NCBI GenBank assembly: GCA_037200685.1
Contig: JBBCIG010000011.1
Span: 1 to 64,000 of the forward strand
Source: JAJKIP01 sp037200685
GTDB taxonomy: Bacteria; Bacteroidota; Bacteroidia; Chitinophagales; Chitinophagaceae
Direction of reading: 5' to 3'
DNA length: 64,000 nt
Part shown: one piece after another, positions 1 to 8,941 of the stretch
Position numbering within the stretch: the stretch's first letter is position 1
Layout of the letters: each line of letters opens with the position of its first letter
The notes under the pieces: model-generated
Databases searched by the model: none
What the model saw: the letters and a program-made list of their open reading frames with translations, nothing else
Told to the model about the DNA's origin: nothing
Position numbers and translations under genes: made by a program

Positions 1-1980
1 ATGAATAAGCAGAAACTAGTTTTAGCAATAACCATTTCACTTGTCTCTTTGCAACTAACAGCACAACCGAAAATTATTACGGTTAAAGCGGATAAGCCAA
101 TCGCGGAAGTACAGCCCACGATGTACGGCGTTTTCTTCGAGGACATCAATCTCGGCGCTGATGGTGGTATTTATGCGGAAATGATAAAAAATCGCTCCTT
201 TGAATTTTATAAACCCATGATGGGATGGAAAGTATTGGGAAGGCCGCAAACAGAAGGTGATTTTTTAATAGAGAACAGGAAAGAAACAAATACGGCTAAT
301 CCGCGGTTTTTAAAACTGACCCTTCATAATAATAAGAAAGGCAGCATTGGTTTAAACAACGAAGGCTTCCGTGCGATGGGAATCAAAAAAGATTTGCGTT
401 ATGACTTTTCATTGTCGTACCGCAGGGCCGGCAACCCCGTTACTGTGTATGTAGAATTAGTAAATGAAAAAGGAGAAACTGTTGGGGATACGGCGATTAT
501 TCTTTCATCCACGAACAACCAATGGAAAAAGCAAGCAGCTACTTTTCATGCGAAAGCAACAGCGCCAAAAGGAACTTTTAATGTATGGTTTGAAGGTGAT
601 GGTGTAATTGATATGGATATGATTTCCCTTTTCCCGGAAGATACCTGGAAGAAAAGGGCGGGCGGCATGCGTGCCGATATGATACAGATGCTGGCGGATA
701 TAAAACCCGGCTTTATGCGGTTTCCTGGCGGATGCATCGTGGAAGGATATGACCTTTCGCAACGTTATCAATGGAAAAAGACAATTGGCCCTATAGAAGA
801 ACGCCAGTTGATCATTAACCGCTGGAATTTCGAGTTTGCCCATAAACCAACACCTGATTATTTTCAAACCTTTGGCCTTGGTTTCTTTGAATACTTTCAA
901 TTGTCGGAAGATATTGGGGCCGAGCCCTTGCCAATATTAAATGCAGGTATGGCCTGCCAGTTCAATACCGCGGAAGTGGTGCCGATAGATCAACTAACTC
1001 CTTATGTACAGGATGCATTGGATCTTATAGAATTCGCCAACGGAGATATTACGACAACATGGGGCAAACTAAGAGCAGGCATGGGCCATCCCGCACCATT
1101 TAATATGAAGATGCTGGGCATTGGTAATGAAAACTGGGGGCCGCAATATATCGAGCGGTTAAAAATATTTACCAAAGCGATCAAAGATAAATATCCTGCG
1201 ATAAGAATAGTTAACAGCGCAGGAACTGATCCTTCCGGGGCGAGGTATGAGTACCTGAATAAAGAATTACGTGACATGAATGCGGATATTATTGATGAGC
1301 ATTATTACCGCAGGCCCGAATGGTTTTTGCAAAATGCAAAGCGATATGACACGTTTCCCCGCAACGGGACTAAAATATTCGCAGGTGAATATGCGGCGCA
1401 AAGCGATAGAACGGTAAGTGTGAATAATAAGAACAACTGGCAGACCGCATTATCAGAAGCGGCGTTCCTAACAGGCCTCGAACGTAATGCAGATGTAGTG
1501 AGTATGGCGAGCTATGCGCCCCTGTTCGCTCATGCGGAAGGTTGGCAATGGACACCCGACCTGATCTGGGTGGATAATCTCCAGGTATATGGTACGCCTA
1601 ATTATTATGTACAAAAATTGTTTTCATTAAATAAAGGGACGAATGTGGTGTCCGCCCTGCGGGATAATAAAATATTGGCGGGTGAAGACAGCTTATATGC
1701 TTCCGCCGTGATTGATAAGAAAACAAACGAACTGATCGTGAAAGTGGTGAATGTATCAGGAACTGTACAAAACGTTCAGCTAAACATTGAAGGCATAAAG
1801 AAATTTTCAAAAACGGGAACACTCACTGTGTTGCGCAGTGACAAACTGGTCACGGTTAACAGCTTTGAGGATGCCAGGGCGGTGAGCCCTTATGATAAAG
1901 AAATAGAAGTGAAAGGAAAGAAAATAGACATTCCTTCTGATGCATATTCACTGACTATTTTTAAAATCAAGCTATCCTGA
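1..1980 (+). CDS. alpha-L-arabinofuranosidase, GH51 family
   Basis: Secreted or periplasmic glycoside hydrolase expected to remove arabinofuranosyl side chains from plant hemicellulose or pectin. An N-terminal signal peptide (hydrophobic run, then LTAQP) is followed by a carbohydrate-binding-like beta domain (about residues 85-215), the GH51 TIM barrel and a C-terminal beta domain. The acid/base Glu is E377 in GIGNENWG and the nucleophile Glu is E463 in FAGEYA, both in the right family context. The length of 659 aa is normal for the signal-peptide-bearing Bacteroidota forms. The ATG is the first base of the window, so upstream context and promoter are not visible. No other polysaccharide-utilisation gene lies immediately downstream. 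Confidence 0.93.
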   Translation: MNKQKLVLAITISLVSLQLTAQPKIITVKADKPIAEVQPTMYGVFFEDINLGADGGIYAEMIKNRSFEFYKPMMGWKVLGRPQTEGDFLIENRKETNTANPRFLKLTLHNNKKGSIGLNNEGFRAMGIKKDLRYDFSLSYRRAGNPVTVYVELVNEKGETVGDTAIILSSTNNQWKKQAATFHAKATAPKGTFNVWFEGDGVIDMDMISLFPEDTWKKRAGGMRADMIQMLADIKPGFMRFPGGCIVEGYDLSQRYQWKKTIGPIEERQLIINRWNFEFAHKPTPDYFQTFGLGFFEYFQLSEDIGAEPLPILNAGMACQFNTAEVVPIDQLTPYVQDALDLIEFANGDITTTWGKLRAGMGHPAPFNMKMLGIGNENWGPQYIERLKIFTKAIKDKYPAIRIVNSAGTDPSGARYEYLNKELRDMNADIIDEHYYRRPEWFLQNAKRYDTFPRNGTKIFAGEYAAQSDRTVSVNNKNNWQTALSEAAFLTGLERNADVVSMASYAPLFAHAEGWQWTPDLIWVDNLQVYGTPNYYVQKLFSLNKGTNVVSALRDNKILAGEDSLYASAVIDKKTNELIVKVVNVSGTVQNVQLNIEGIKKFSKTGTLTVLRSDKLVTVNSFEDARAVSPYDKEIEVKGKKIDIPSDAYSLTIFKIKLS

Positions 1981-2260
1981 TTCACAGATCCCGGCATAGA
2001 AGCAATACTGAACACCTGTTAGTTTACTATTAATTATCATTTGAAAAATGGTTTAGGAATTTTAGTTAATATGTTTAATAATTTTTAAACACAACGGGTG
2101 TGATTTGTAAAATTCTATTGATTTCGGTCATTTGCTTAAAAATAATTTAATGGCTTGATTGTTTAATTAACAGGCTTTTCTATATTTGGAAACCCCTTTA
2201 GCAGAGTTTTTGATTAGTAGCGACGGAAAATTTAAGGTTAACGGCTTAATCCAAATAATT

Positions 2261-3028
2261 ATGAAAAACAGGCTCAAAGGCTTTTATTTACTTCTATCGT
2301 CTCTTTTTCTCACACTGTTGCACTTGCCATTCGCATTTGCGAAATCAGTTACCAATAATGCGAATCACCTGATAAAAGAAATTGTTGCAGCGCCTGCACC
2401 TATGCCAGCGCCGGCACCAATGCCGGGTGATGGTTCTTCTTCGAAGTCAATCTATGACAGTTTGCACCTGGACCTTCTTGGTCTTAGCAAAAAAGCATAC
2501 GAGTATGCACAGAAAGGTTTTCAGAAATTAATTAATAAGGACCTTGTCAATAATGAATCTGTCCTTGCTATCGCGGACTTCAGCCAGCCCAGCAGCCATA
2601 AAAGATTGTATGTGCTGGATATGAAAAATTATAAAGTGCTATTTAATACATTGGTGGCGCATGGCCGTAATTCCGGTAAAGAATGGGCTTCTGTATTTTC
2701 CAATAAACCCGCTTCCAAGAAAAGCAGCCCCGGTTTTTATATCACCGGCGAAACGTATATGGGCGGCAATGGTTATTCATTAAAATTAAATGGGATTGAA
2801 AGGGGCATCAATGATAAAGCTTACCAAAGAGCTATTGTAATACATGGCGCCGATTACGTAGATGAGTCATATGTAAATGGGCAAGGCTATATCGGCAGGA
2901 GCGAAGGTTGCCCCGCTGTGCCCCGTGAATATGCCAGCGATATCATCAATTCTATAAAAGAAGGGACCTGCTTCTTTGTTTATTCTCCGAACAAGCAATA
3001 TGTTTCGAGTTCGTCGATGCTGAGATAA
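2261..3028 (+). CDS. murein L,D-transpeptidase catalytic domain family protein (YkuD_2 type)
   Basis: Exported cell-wall enzyme of the L,D-transpeptidase superfamily (catalytic Cys), acting on peptidoglycan. I start it at the ATG at 2261: the frame is open back to 2186, but the signal peptide (MKNRLKGF, then a long hydrophobic stretch ending AFA) begins there. A short Pro/Ala/Met-rich linker (about residues 44-58) precedes the catalytic domain. The active-site pattern is His195 (VIHGADY), then Ser214 and Cys217 in GRSEGCPA. It stands alone between repeat-rich gaps. Family assignment is firm; whether it cross-links peptidoglycan or attaches proteins cannot be seen. Confidence 0.85.
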   Translation: MKNRLKGFYLLLSSLFLTLLHLPFAFAKSVTNNANHLIKEIVAAPAPMPAPAPMPGDGSSSKSIYDSLHLDLLGLSKKAYEYAQKGFQKLINKDLVNNESVLAIADFSQPSSHKRLYVLDMKNYKVLFNTLVAHGRNSGKEWASVFSNKPASKKSSPGFYITGETYMGGNGYSLKLNGIERGINDKAYQRAIVIHGADYVDESYVNGQGYIGRSEGCPAVPREYASDIINSIKEGTCFFVYSPNKQYVSSSSMLR

Positions 3029-3376
3029 TAGTTAGTGTGTTTCAGCAGGCAATTAATAATCAATAATTATTAATTAGTAATTATTGAATTATTGGTGGGG
3101 AAGTTTTTTCTAAAATGAATAGAACCTCACCCTTTTATCCCTCTCCACAAGTGGAGAGGGAAACTGCACACAGCCCTCGCTTAATGAAAGAAGCCTAGAA
3201 TCAAAGCCACATCGAAAATGCTGAGTAGAATTACAGAACGTACAAGAGTGCGACGCAACAGGTGATGATAGTAGCACTGCAGCTGGGCTCATAAAATTCT
3301 CTCTCATTTCCCGTGCCATTACTTCGCACACTCATTTATTATATAATCCTTAATTTAGCCGCCTCATTTATAGACT
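3029..3376. repeat. gene-free gap with palindrome and one family A repeat
   Basis: Between the transpeptidase and accA. It holds an AT-rich stretch, a palindrome CCCTCTCC-acaagt-GGAGAGGG at about 3139-3160, and a minus-oriented copy of family A (3217-3294). No credible gene. The accA promoter should lie in the last 50 bp, but I see no clear TAnnTTTG box there. Confidence 0.6.
3217..3294 (-). repeat. family A dispersed repeat, copy 1
   Basis: Read on the minus strand it runs from AGCTGCAGTGCTACTATC through the core GTTGCGTCGCACTC to ATTCTACTCAGCAT. The same core recurs 13 more times in this window. It lies between two plus-strand genes. Confidence 0.85.
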
Positions 3377-4348
3377 ATGCCTACGAATGCGAACAGACAA
3401 TTTTTGGATTTCGAAAAGCCCGTCAAGGACCTAATTGACGAGATTGAGAATGCGAAACATCGCCAGGAGAAGACGAAGATCGACATGAGCGATGTCATCA
3501 GCAGGCTCGAGCATAATATAATAGAGAAGCGCAAAGAAATTACGCATCATCTCAGCAGCTGGCAGCGTGTGCAACTGAGCCGTCACCCGGACAGGCCTTA
3601 CACGATGAAGTATATTGATAAGATGACGGAGAATTTCGTAGAAATGTTTGGCGACCGCAATGTGAAAGATGATAAAGCGATGGTGGGCGGCTTTGCAAAG
3701 TTGGGCGATGAAACAGTGATGATCATCGGCCAGCAAAAAGGCATCAACACCAAGATGCGGCAGTTGCGCAATTTCGGAATGGCCAACCCTGAAGGTTACC
3801 GCAAAGCGCTGCGCCTGATGCGGCTGGCGGAAAAATTTAATAAACCTGTCATTACATTAATAGATACTCCCGGTGCTTATCCCGGTCTCGAAGCCGAAGA
3901 AAGGGGACAGGGCGAAGCGATCGCAAGAAATATTTATGAAATGATCCGGTTGAAAGTTCCCGTGATCTGTGTGATCATCGGCGAAGGTGCGAGTGGCGGT
4001 GCGTTGGGTATAGGCGTCGGCGATAAAGTGTTCATGATGGAGAATACATGGTACACGGTTATCAGCCCCGAAAGTTGCTCTTCTATTTTGTGGCGCAGTT
4101 GGGAGAAAAAAGAAATCGCCGCGGAGCAATTGAAACTAACAGCGGAAAGAATGTTTGGCTTTGGTTTGATTGATGGCATCATTCCTGAACCAATCGGCGG
4201 CGCTCATTGGGATTACGACGAAGCGGCTAAGATATTGAAGGAATACCTGGTACCGGTGATAAAGGAATTGAAGGAAGTGCCACCGGGTGTGCGGGTGAAC
4301 GACCGCATCGAGAAGTTTGGTAAGATGGGGTTCTGGGAAGAAGTGTGA
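3377..4348 (+). CDS. accA: acetyl-CoA carboxylase carboxyltransferase subunit alpha
   Basis: Alpha subunit of the carboxyltransferase that moves the carboxyl group from biotin to acetyl-CoA to make malonyl-CoA, the first step of fatty-acid synthesis. The 323-aa length matches the family. An N-terminal helical region (DFEKPVKDLIDEIE) is followed by the crotonase-like fold with signature stretches TPGAYPGLEAEERGQ, GEGASGGALGIGVGD and SPESCSSILW. No accD neighbour, which is usual. A family B palindrome begins directly after the stop codon and a family A repeat follows, so the mRNA 3' end may include that composite element. Confidence 0.97.
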   Translation: MPTNANRQFLDFEKPVKDLIDEIENAKHRQEKTKIDMSDVISRLEHNIIEKRKEITHHLSSWQRVQLSRHPDRPYTMKYIDKMTENFVEMFGDRNVKDDKAMVGGFAKLGDETVMIIGQQKGINTKMRQLRNFGMANPEGYRKALRLMRLAEKFNKPVITLIDTPGAYPGLEAEERGQGEAIARNIYEMIRLKVPVICVIIGEGASGGALGIGVGDKVFMMENTWYTVISPESCSSILWRSWEKKEIAAEQLKLTAERMFGFGLIDGIIPEPIGGAHWDYDEAAKILKEYLVPVIKELKEVPPGVRVNDRIEKFGKMGFWEEV

Positions 4349-4500
4349 ACCCCTGTCCCCTAAAGGGGAACTTAGATCGAGCAGGTATTTGATTACGTAA
4401 TTTTTTTAAAGAAGTAAGTAATAATTATGTTACCAGCTGTAGTGCTACTATCATCGTCTGTTGCGTCGCACTCTTCAACGTTCTGTTCGCTACTCAGCAA
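4349..4500 (+). repeat. composite intergenic element (family B palindrome, AT spacer, family A core)
   Basis: Starts at the base after the accA stop. The B part (4349-4379) has the palindrome TCCCCTAAAGGGGA followed by ACTTAGATCG. An AT-rich spacer of about 50 bp leads to the family A core (4431-4500). The same 152-bp architecture recurs after lolA, and longer versions follow the 16641 gene and the minus-strand gene ending at 8202. Confidence 0.8.
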
Positions 4501-4580
4501 CGTGAGACGTCAGACGTGAATCGTGAGAACAGGTTGAATATAGACGATGCACTCACGACTGACGACTCACGTCTCACGAA
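4500..4580. repeat. inverted repeat of ACGTGAGACGT type
   Basis: Two arms, about 4500-4527 and 4551-4579, each built from CGTGAG/CTCACG and GTCAG units, face each other across a 23-bp centre. It lies upstream of dapA. A mobile palindromic repeat is more likely than a regulatory site. Confidence 0.55.
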
Positions 4581-4631
4581 TCAATCATATTATTTTTATC
4601 GATTTTATTAATATTCATCATTCATTAGAAA

Positions 4632-5513
4632 ATGTCACTCAGGAAAAAATTCACCGGCACCGGTATTGCGATTGTTACCCCCTTTCATGCAGACGGAAAA
4701 ATAGATTGGGACAGTTATAAAAATTTAATCGAGTTCTGGATAAAGGGAAAGGTGGAATATCTGGTCGTGTTGGGAACAACCGGTGAAAGCGCCACTATAC
4801 ATGGCAAAGAAAAACAGGAAGTGTTTTCTTTTCTTAATAAAACCGTGGCGGGGCGTATACCATTGATAGCGGGAATCGGCGGCAACGATACGCATGAAGT
4901 GATCGAAGGGTTTAAAACTTTTGACCTTACAGGATACGATGCAATTCTTTCCGTATCTCCATATTATAATAAGCCCAACCAGGAAGGGCTCTTCCAGCAT
5001 TACAAAGCATTGGATGCGGCGACGCCATTGCCCATTATGATCTATAATGTACCAAGCCGCACAGGGCAAAGCATGACGGCGCAAACGCAAATACGTATCG
5101 CCAAAGAATGCAAGAATATTTTTGCGACCAAAGAAGCCAGCGGCAATTTTGATCTCATCAGCGAGATCATCAAATACAAACCCGATGATTTCCTCGTTAT
5201 CAGTGGTGATGATGGCATTACGTTGCCGATGATTGCCCTGGGCGCTGATGGCGTCATATCCGTTGTCGCCAACGCTTATCCGGAAGGTTTTTCAGAAATG
5301 ACAAGACTTTGCCTCGATGGCAAATTCGATAAAGCGAAGAAACTGCACTATCAGTATACAGATATCATTACTTCTATGTTCGCCGAAGGCAGCCCAAGCG
5401 GCGTGAAAGCCTATTTAAGCGAAATGAATTTATGCAAGAATACGTTCCGTTTGCCGGTATGGCCGGTGAGTGCGAAGTTGCATGAGAAAATCAGGGAGTT
5501 GATGAAGGGGTGA
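4632..5513 (+). CDS. dapA: 4-hydroxy-tetrahydrodipicolinate synthase
   Basis: Condenses pyruvate with aspartate semialdehyde in the diaminopimelate/lysine pathway, which feeds cell-wall synthesis. The 293-aa TIM barrel has the GTTGES phosphate-binding turn, the catalytic Tyr138 in YNVPSRTG and the Schiff-base Lys167 in ATKEASGN. The length is normal. The ATG at 4632 matches the usual N-terminus (fTGTGIAIVTPF). It is transcribed alone; a large hairpin lies downstream at 5550-5606. Confidence 0.95.
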   Translation: MSLRKKFTGTGIAIVTPFHADGKIDWDSYKNLIEFWIKGKVEYLVVLGTTGESATIHGKEKQEVFSFLNKTVAGRIPLIAGIGGNDTHEVIEGFKTFDLTGYDAILSVSPYYNKPNQEGLFQHYKALDAATPLPIMIYNVPSRTGQSMTAQTQIRIAKECKNIFATKEASGNFDLISEIIKYKPDDFLVISGDDGITLPMIALGADGVISVVANAYPEGFSEMTRLCLDGKFDKAKKLHYQYTDIITSMFAEGSPSGVKAYLSEMNLCKNTFRLPVWPVSAKLHEKIRELMKG

Positions 5514-5549
5514 AGTAAAAAATCAAAAGTAAAAATTAAAAATCTTTCC

Positions 5550-5606
5550 AAGACCTATAAGGTTTGCCGGGCTTGCCTATGCTGCGCTGCAAACCTTATA
5601 GGTCTT
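5550..5606. repeat. 18-bp perfect inverted repeat
   Basis: Arms AAGACCTATAAGGTTTGC (5550-5567) and its exact complement (5589-5606) surround a 21-bp loop. It lies between dapA and the next gene. It could fold in RNA and slow transcription, but no T-run follows, so I call it a palindromic repeat rather than a terminator. Confidence 0.75.
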
Positions 5607-5636
5607 AATATTATATTTGCTTATCAATTCAAAAAA

Positions 5637-6107
5637 ATGAAACGATTTCTAATTATATTTTCATTTTTATTCCTTCTTGTTTCTTATGGGAATACTCAGC
5701 GAAAAATGGATAATATAGAGTTAAGTCAATTGCTTCAAATTGTTGAGCAATCAGATTTCTTTTTATTTAGGTCGGTTGTATTTAAGCTGGGATATTTTTT
5801 TACGGATAGTAGTAAAAACATAGAAGGTCGCATGACTTATGAACTCAAGCAGGATGGTATTAATGGTGACAAGTTATGGGTAGTTGAATACAACAATAAA
5901 TTGGAAGGAATGACATTCTTTACTTTTAGCAAGAAACTGTCTGATAAATTCAAAAAACAATTGAAACAGAAAAAGTTTGTAGCAGGTGAGAAAAAAGGAA
6001 CAAAAGAAGAGTTTAAAAGGAATACTATTTTAGTATTGACAGATGCTGGCTCAAATGAAGGGGAAGCGAAAGTTTACGAATTTAGCTTTATTGATTCCGG
6101 CATTTAA
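5637..6107 (+). CDS. small exported protein of unknown function
   Basis: A 156-aa protein that I do not recognise. It begins with a clear signal peptide (MKRFLIIFSFLFLLVSYGNTQ). The mature part is charged and Lys-rich, with a run resembling a small beta-sheet domain (ELKQDGINGDKLWVVEY, then FFTFSKKLSDKF). There is no lipobox Cys. It converges with rnz, the stop codons being about 2 bp apart. Codon use looks like that of its neighbours. A periplasmic location is inferred from the signal peptide only. Confidence 0.7.
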   Translation: MKRFLIIFSFLFLLVSYGNTQRKMDNIELSQLLQIVEQSDFFLFRSVVFKLGYFFTDSSKNIEGRMTYELKQDGINGDKLWVVEYNNKLEGMTFFTFSKKLSDKFKKQLKQKKFVAGEKKGTKEEFKRNTILVLTDAGSNEGEAKVYEFSFIDSGI

Positions 6108-6108
6108 T

Positions 6109-7038
6109 TCACACTTTGTAACTCACACCTTCCAGCGCCAGTTCCGTATTCGGAAAAACTTCCTTTGCTTCTTTTTCAAATTCCTCCAACGTGTCGTATT
6201 TGCTGCTGAAGTGGCCGATCAGTAATCTTTTTACACCTGCTTTTTGTGCAATCAATGCGGCTTGTTTGGTGGTGCTGTGAAAACGATCCGCCGCTCTTTC
6301 ACGAAGGCTGTCGAGGTAGGTGGTTTCATGATAGATCATATCAAGTCCTTGTATATGTTCGATCATGGATTCGTTGTAACGGGTATCGGCGCAAAAGGCA
6401 TAGCTTTTTCCTTTGGGCGCTTCATCGGTCAGCCATTCATTTTTTATTACTTCACCTGCGGTAGTCACAAAATCTTCTCCATCTCTCAGCTTTTCATAAA
6501 AATGAAGCGGTATCCCGTTTTGTTTTACGCTTTCAATGATCAGGCGGCGTGGTTTCTTTTTTTCCCGGAAAGAAAAACCATAACATTCGATGCGGTGCTG
6601 CGTGGGAAAACATTTTATTTCAATTTTTTCATTGTCCACCAATGTAGCAGCCCCTGTGATTGTATGAAAATGCAACGGGTAGCAAAGCTTGGTATCCGCT
6701 ACTCTCAGTTGTATCTCTATTATTTCTTTTAATTGCGAAGGGCCGAAGACATGCAGTTCCTGCTGGTGACTGAGTAAGCTGAATGAATTAATCAGGCCGA
6801 CCAACCCGAAATAATGATCGCCGTGTAAATGCGAAATGAAAATATGAGAGATACGGCCGCGGCGGATCTTGTAATTGATCATTTGGATCTGCGTGCCCTC
6901 GCCGCAATCAACGAGGAAATTCTCGCCATTCAGCGTCACTACCTGGCTGGTAGGATGCCGGTCGAAAGCCGGTACGGCGGAGTTGTTTCCAAGGATGGTG
7001 ACTGCGAGCATAGAGTCAAAAATAGAAGATAATTTCAA
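6109..7038 (-). CDS. rnz: ribonuclease Z (tRNA 3' endonuclease)
   Basis: Metallo-beta-lactamase-fold endonuclease that trims tRNA 3' trailers. The zinc motif HLHGDH is at residues 70-75 of the long form, with downstream His/Asp ligands (FCADTRYN, LLIGHFSSKY). The long frame starts at 7038, but homology begins around residue 10 (MLAVTILGN), and the ATG at 7011 sits 5 nt after a TATTTTTG box, so 7011 may be the real start (300 aa, closer to the family norm). It converges with the small exported protein and is separated from the fructosamine kinase gene by a short repeat. Confidence 0.93.
   Translation of the reverse strand: MKLSSIFDSMLAVTILGNNSAVPAFDRHPTSQVVTLNGENFLVDCGEGTQIQMINYKIRRGRISHIFISHLHGDHYFGLVGLINSFSLLSHQQELHVFGPSQLKEIIEIQLRVADTKLCYPLHFHTITGAATLVDNEKIEIKCFPTQHRIECYGFSFREKKKPRRLIIESVKQNGIPLHFYEKLRDGEDFVTTAGEVIKNEWLTDEAPKGKSYAFCADTRYNESMIEHIQGLDMIYHETTYLDSLRERAADRFHSTTKQAALIAQKAGVKRLLIGHFSSKYDTLEEFEKEAKEVFPNTELALEGVSYKV
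7017..7024 (-). promoter_or_regulatory. TAnnTTTG promoter box 5 nt before rnz alternative start
   Basis: TATTTTTG on the minus strand, matching the Bacteroidota -7 consensus and ending 5 nt before the ATG at 7011. If used, the mRNA would be almost leaderless. Confidence 0.45.
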
Positions 7039-7039
7039 G

Positions 7040-7115
7040 TAAAAATTAAAAAGTCAAAAGTAAAAGACTACTTATCGCTGAAAACCATTTTGTCTTTTGA
7101 ATTTTAACTTTTGAC
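7040..7115. repeat. AAAAGTCAAAAGTAAAA-type inverted repeat
   Basis: Complementary arms made of AAGTCAAAAGTAAAA and TTTTAACTTTTGACT between rnz and the kinase gene. Related strings occur at 5515-5545 and 40370-40455, so this is another dispersed palindromic repeat. Confidence 0.5.
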
Positions 7116-8000
7116 TCAGGTAAACCGCTGCAAAGTGCCATTAATGTCATGCAAATAACTTTGACCGAAAAGGTTCAGGTGGATCAGCAATGGATAAAGG
7201 TTGGCGATTTCCCATTGTTCTTCATAGTTTACCAGTAACGGGAAATGATAATGATAAGCGTCATAAAAAGCCCGGTCAAAGCCACCAAATAAAGTGGTCA
7301 TCGCAAGGTCAACGCTGCGATGGCCAAAATAAACCGCCGGGTCTATTAATACCGGTTCGGATTGTTCATTACACATAAAGTTGCCGCTCCACAGGTCGCC
7401 GTGGAGCAACGAAGGCCTTTCTTCATTGAAAATGCTATCCAGTTTTTTAAAGAGCTTTTGAAATGAATCAATATGCTTGCTGGATAAAAGATTCTTCTGT
7501 AAGGCAATTTCCATTTGCGGCGTTAATCTCTTCTCAATAAAGAAATCAACCCATTTATTCATGAAACTGTTTTGCTGGGGCAGCGATCCCATATAATTGT
7601 CTTCATCAAAACCGAATTGGAGATGACTGCATTGATGAAGCTTCGCCAAATTTTCTCCAAATTGTTTCCAAAAATTTCCTGTTCGTGGGCCGGATGCTAT
7701 CCATTCTAAAATAAGAAGCTGGTTGTTATCATGTGTTTCGCAAAAAATAACTGATAGAATTTGAATACAATGTTGCGTTGCTAAAAATTCTAAACCATTT
7801 TTTTCTTTTACAAAAAGATTGGGAAAGCGGTCAGCATTGTTCAGTTTCAGGAAGAAGTTTTGTTGGTTGTTGAGGGTTAGCTTGTAAGTATTATTGATAG
7901 GGCCGCCACCAACGGATTGAAATTTAATAGATGAAATAGAATGATTTAGTTTTTCAGTGAGGTTGTTGATAATAAATTCTTCTAGTTGTTTTGAGAGCAT
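7116..8000 (-). CDS. fructosamine/ketosamine-3-kinase family protein
   Basis: Cytosolic kinase of the APH-like fold expected to phosphorylate sugar adducts on amines (protein deglycation). Family marks in the 294-aa protein are the N-terminal SVGGGPINNTYKL nucleotide loop, the catalytic LLHGDLWSGNF loop and the LIDPAVYFGHRSVDLA metal/activation motif. The length is normal. The start at 8000 lies 4 nt after a TAATTTTG box. The closest named family is fructosamine kinase; the real substrate is not deducible. Confidence 0.88.
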   Translation of the reverse strand: MLSKQLEEFIINNLTEKLNHSISSIKFQSVGGGPINNTYKLTLNNQQNFFLKLNNADRFPNLFVKEKNGLEFLATQHCIQILSVIFCETHDNNQLLILEWIASGPRTGNFWKQFGENLAKLHQCSHLQFGFDEDNYMGSLPQQNSFMNKWVDFFIEKRLTPQMEIALQKNLLSSKHIDSFQKLFKKLDSIFNEERPSLLHGDLWSGNFMCNEQSEPVLIDPAVYFGHRSVDLAMTTLFGGFDRAFYDAYHYHFPLLVNYEEQWEIANLYPLLIHLNLFGQSYLHDINGTLQRFT

Positions 8001-8004
8001 GTTG

Positions 8005-8012
8005 CAAAATTA
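8005..8012 (-). promoter_or_regulatory. TAnnTTTG promoter box 4 nt before the kinase start
   Basis: TAATTTTG on the minus strand, then four bases, then the ATG at 8000. Confidence 0.45.
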
Positions 8013-8028
8013 AATCGTGGTTCTGACA

Positions 8029-8200
8029 AATGCTGAATAGCGAACAGGAAGTACAAGAGTGCGACGCAACGAAGCTGATAGTAGCACAACAGCCGGGCTA
8101 ATAATTAAATTCGATTATAGGCGTTTGTAGAAAAATAAATAATATACGATCTAAGTTCCCCTTTTAGCCCCGATTGTTATCGGGGTAGGAAGGACAGGGT
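8029..8200 (-). repeat. composite element, copy with nested palindrome
   Basis: On the minus strand this follows the stop of the gene ending at 8202: B part (8148-8200), AT-rich spacer, then family A core (8029-8105). The B palindrome carries an extra nested hairpin CCCCGATAACAATCGGGG, making it about 20 bp longer than the 152-bp copies. Confidence 0.75.
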
Positions 8201-8201
8201 T

Positions 8202-8840
8202 TTACTTATTTTTAAAATCACCCCGCTTCCACGCCTGTATAAAATCGGCCCAGGCAGCAGGATTAAAAATATTCATTGGTGGAGTTTGTCCCTGGTACAC
8301 CGCACGGTTGGCGATCTTATTGAATTGTTGTTTGGTCGCTTCGCCGCCATCACCCGGTGTAATGGCCATCAATGCCCTTCTTGTAGCGGCATCCGTATTT
8401 CTTCGTGCAATTTCTATATTGTCGTCCGGCACTTTTGCGTTCACAAAATCACGGGCAAATTGTTCCGGCGTAGGCCGCGGTCGTATGATCGTTGCGGGCA
8501 GGTAAACTGTATCGGCGATCATCAACTGGATAACACTGTATTGATTGCCTTCCAGCTCGCGGGGAATGGTCACCATTTTCGGTTTGTAACTGACGTGAGA
8601 AAATTCAACCTGTTCCCCTTTCAGGACTACGATGGAAAAAACACCATCGCTATTGGTAAGAGTTCCGCGGTTCTGGCCTTTGATCATGATGCTCACTGCC
8701 GGAATGCCCACAAGGCTATCAGCCGTCATCACCACGCCATACAATTGTACCACGGAATCACGGGCTGTTTCAAACTGCGCTTTAGCGGCGGCAGGTACCA
8801 GGAAAACAGCGACCAATAAGGATTGTATAATTTTCTTCAC
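8202..8840 (-). CDS. exported carboxypeptidase-like regulatory domain protein
   Basis: A 212-aa protein when started at the GTG at 8840, where the signal peptide begins (VKKIIQSLLVAVF, ending AAAKAQ). The frame is open further upstream to 8912, but that adds a polar segment before the signal peptide. The mature part opens with a CarboxypepD_reg-like beta sandwich (about residues 30-110: VQLYGVVMTADSLVGIPAVS, then GTLTNSDGVFSI). The C-terminal half has no known catalytic motif. Such proteins are usually periplasmic or surface-associated. Transcribed divergently from the mrp gene. Confidence 0.75.
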   Translation of the reverse strand: MKKIIQSLLVAVFLVPAAAKAQFETARDSVVQLYGVVMTADSLVGIPAVSIMIKGQNRGTLTNSDGVFSIVVLKGEQVEFSHVSYKPKMVTIPRELEGNQYSVIQLMIADTVYLPATIIRPRPTPEQFARDFVNAKVPDDNIEIARRNTDAATRRALMAITPGDGGEATKQQFNKIANRAVYQGQTPPMNIFNPAAWADFIQAWKRGDFKNK

Positions 8841-8845
8841 GGCTT

Positions 8846-8853
8846 CAAAAATA
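8846..8853 (-). promoter_or_regulatory. TAnnTTTG box 5 nt before the GTG start
   Basis: TATTTTTG on the minus strand, five bases before the GTG at 8840. It supports that start over the longer frame. Confidence 0.4.
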
Positions 8854-8941
8854 ATGACAAGTTGCTTATTTATTAAAACAATTTGCCCCGTCCAATGGTT
8901 AACTTTGTGCATTAATTGTTTTTTAACATATTACTTGTAAA

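Noticed and set aside
5515..5620. Terminator after dapA
   Set aside because: The 18-bp inverted repeat is strong, but its 21-base loop and the lack of a T-run fit a dispersed palindrome better than a Rho-independent terminator.
6244..6732. 162-aa plus-strand frame
   Set aside because: Antisense to rnz, which is firmly identified by its zinc motif.
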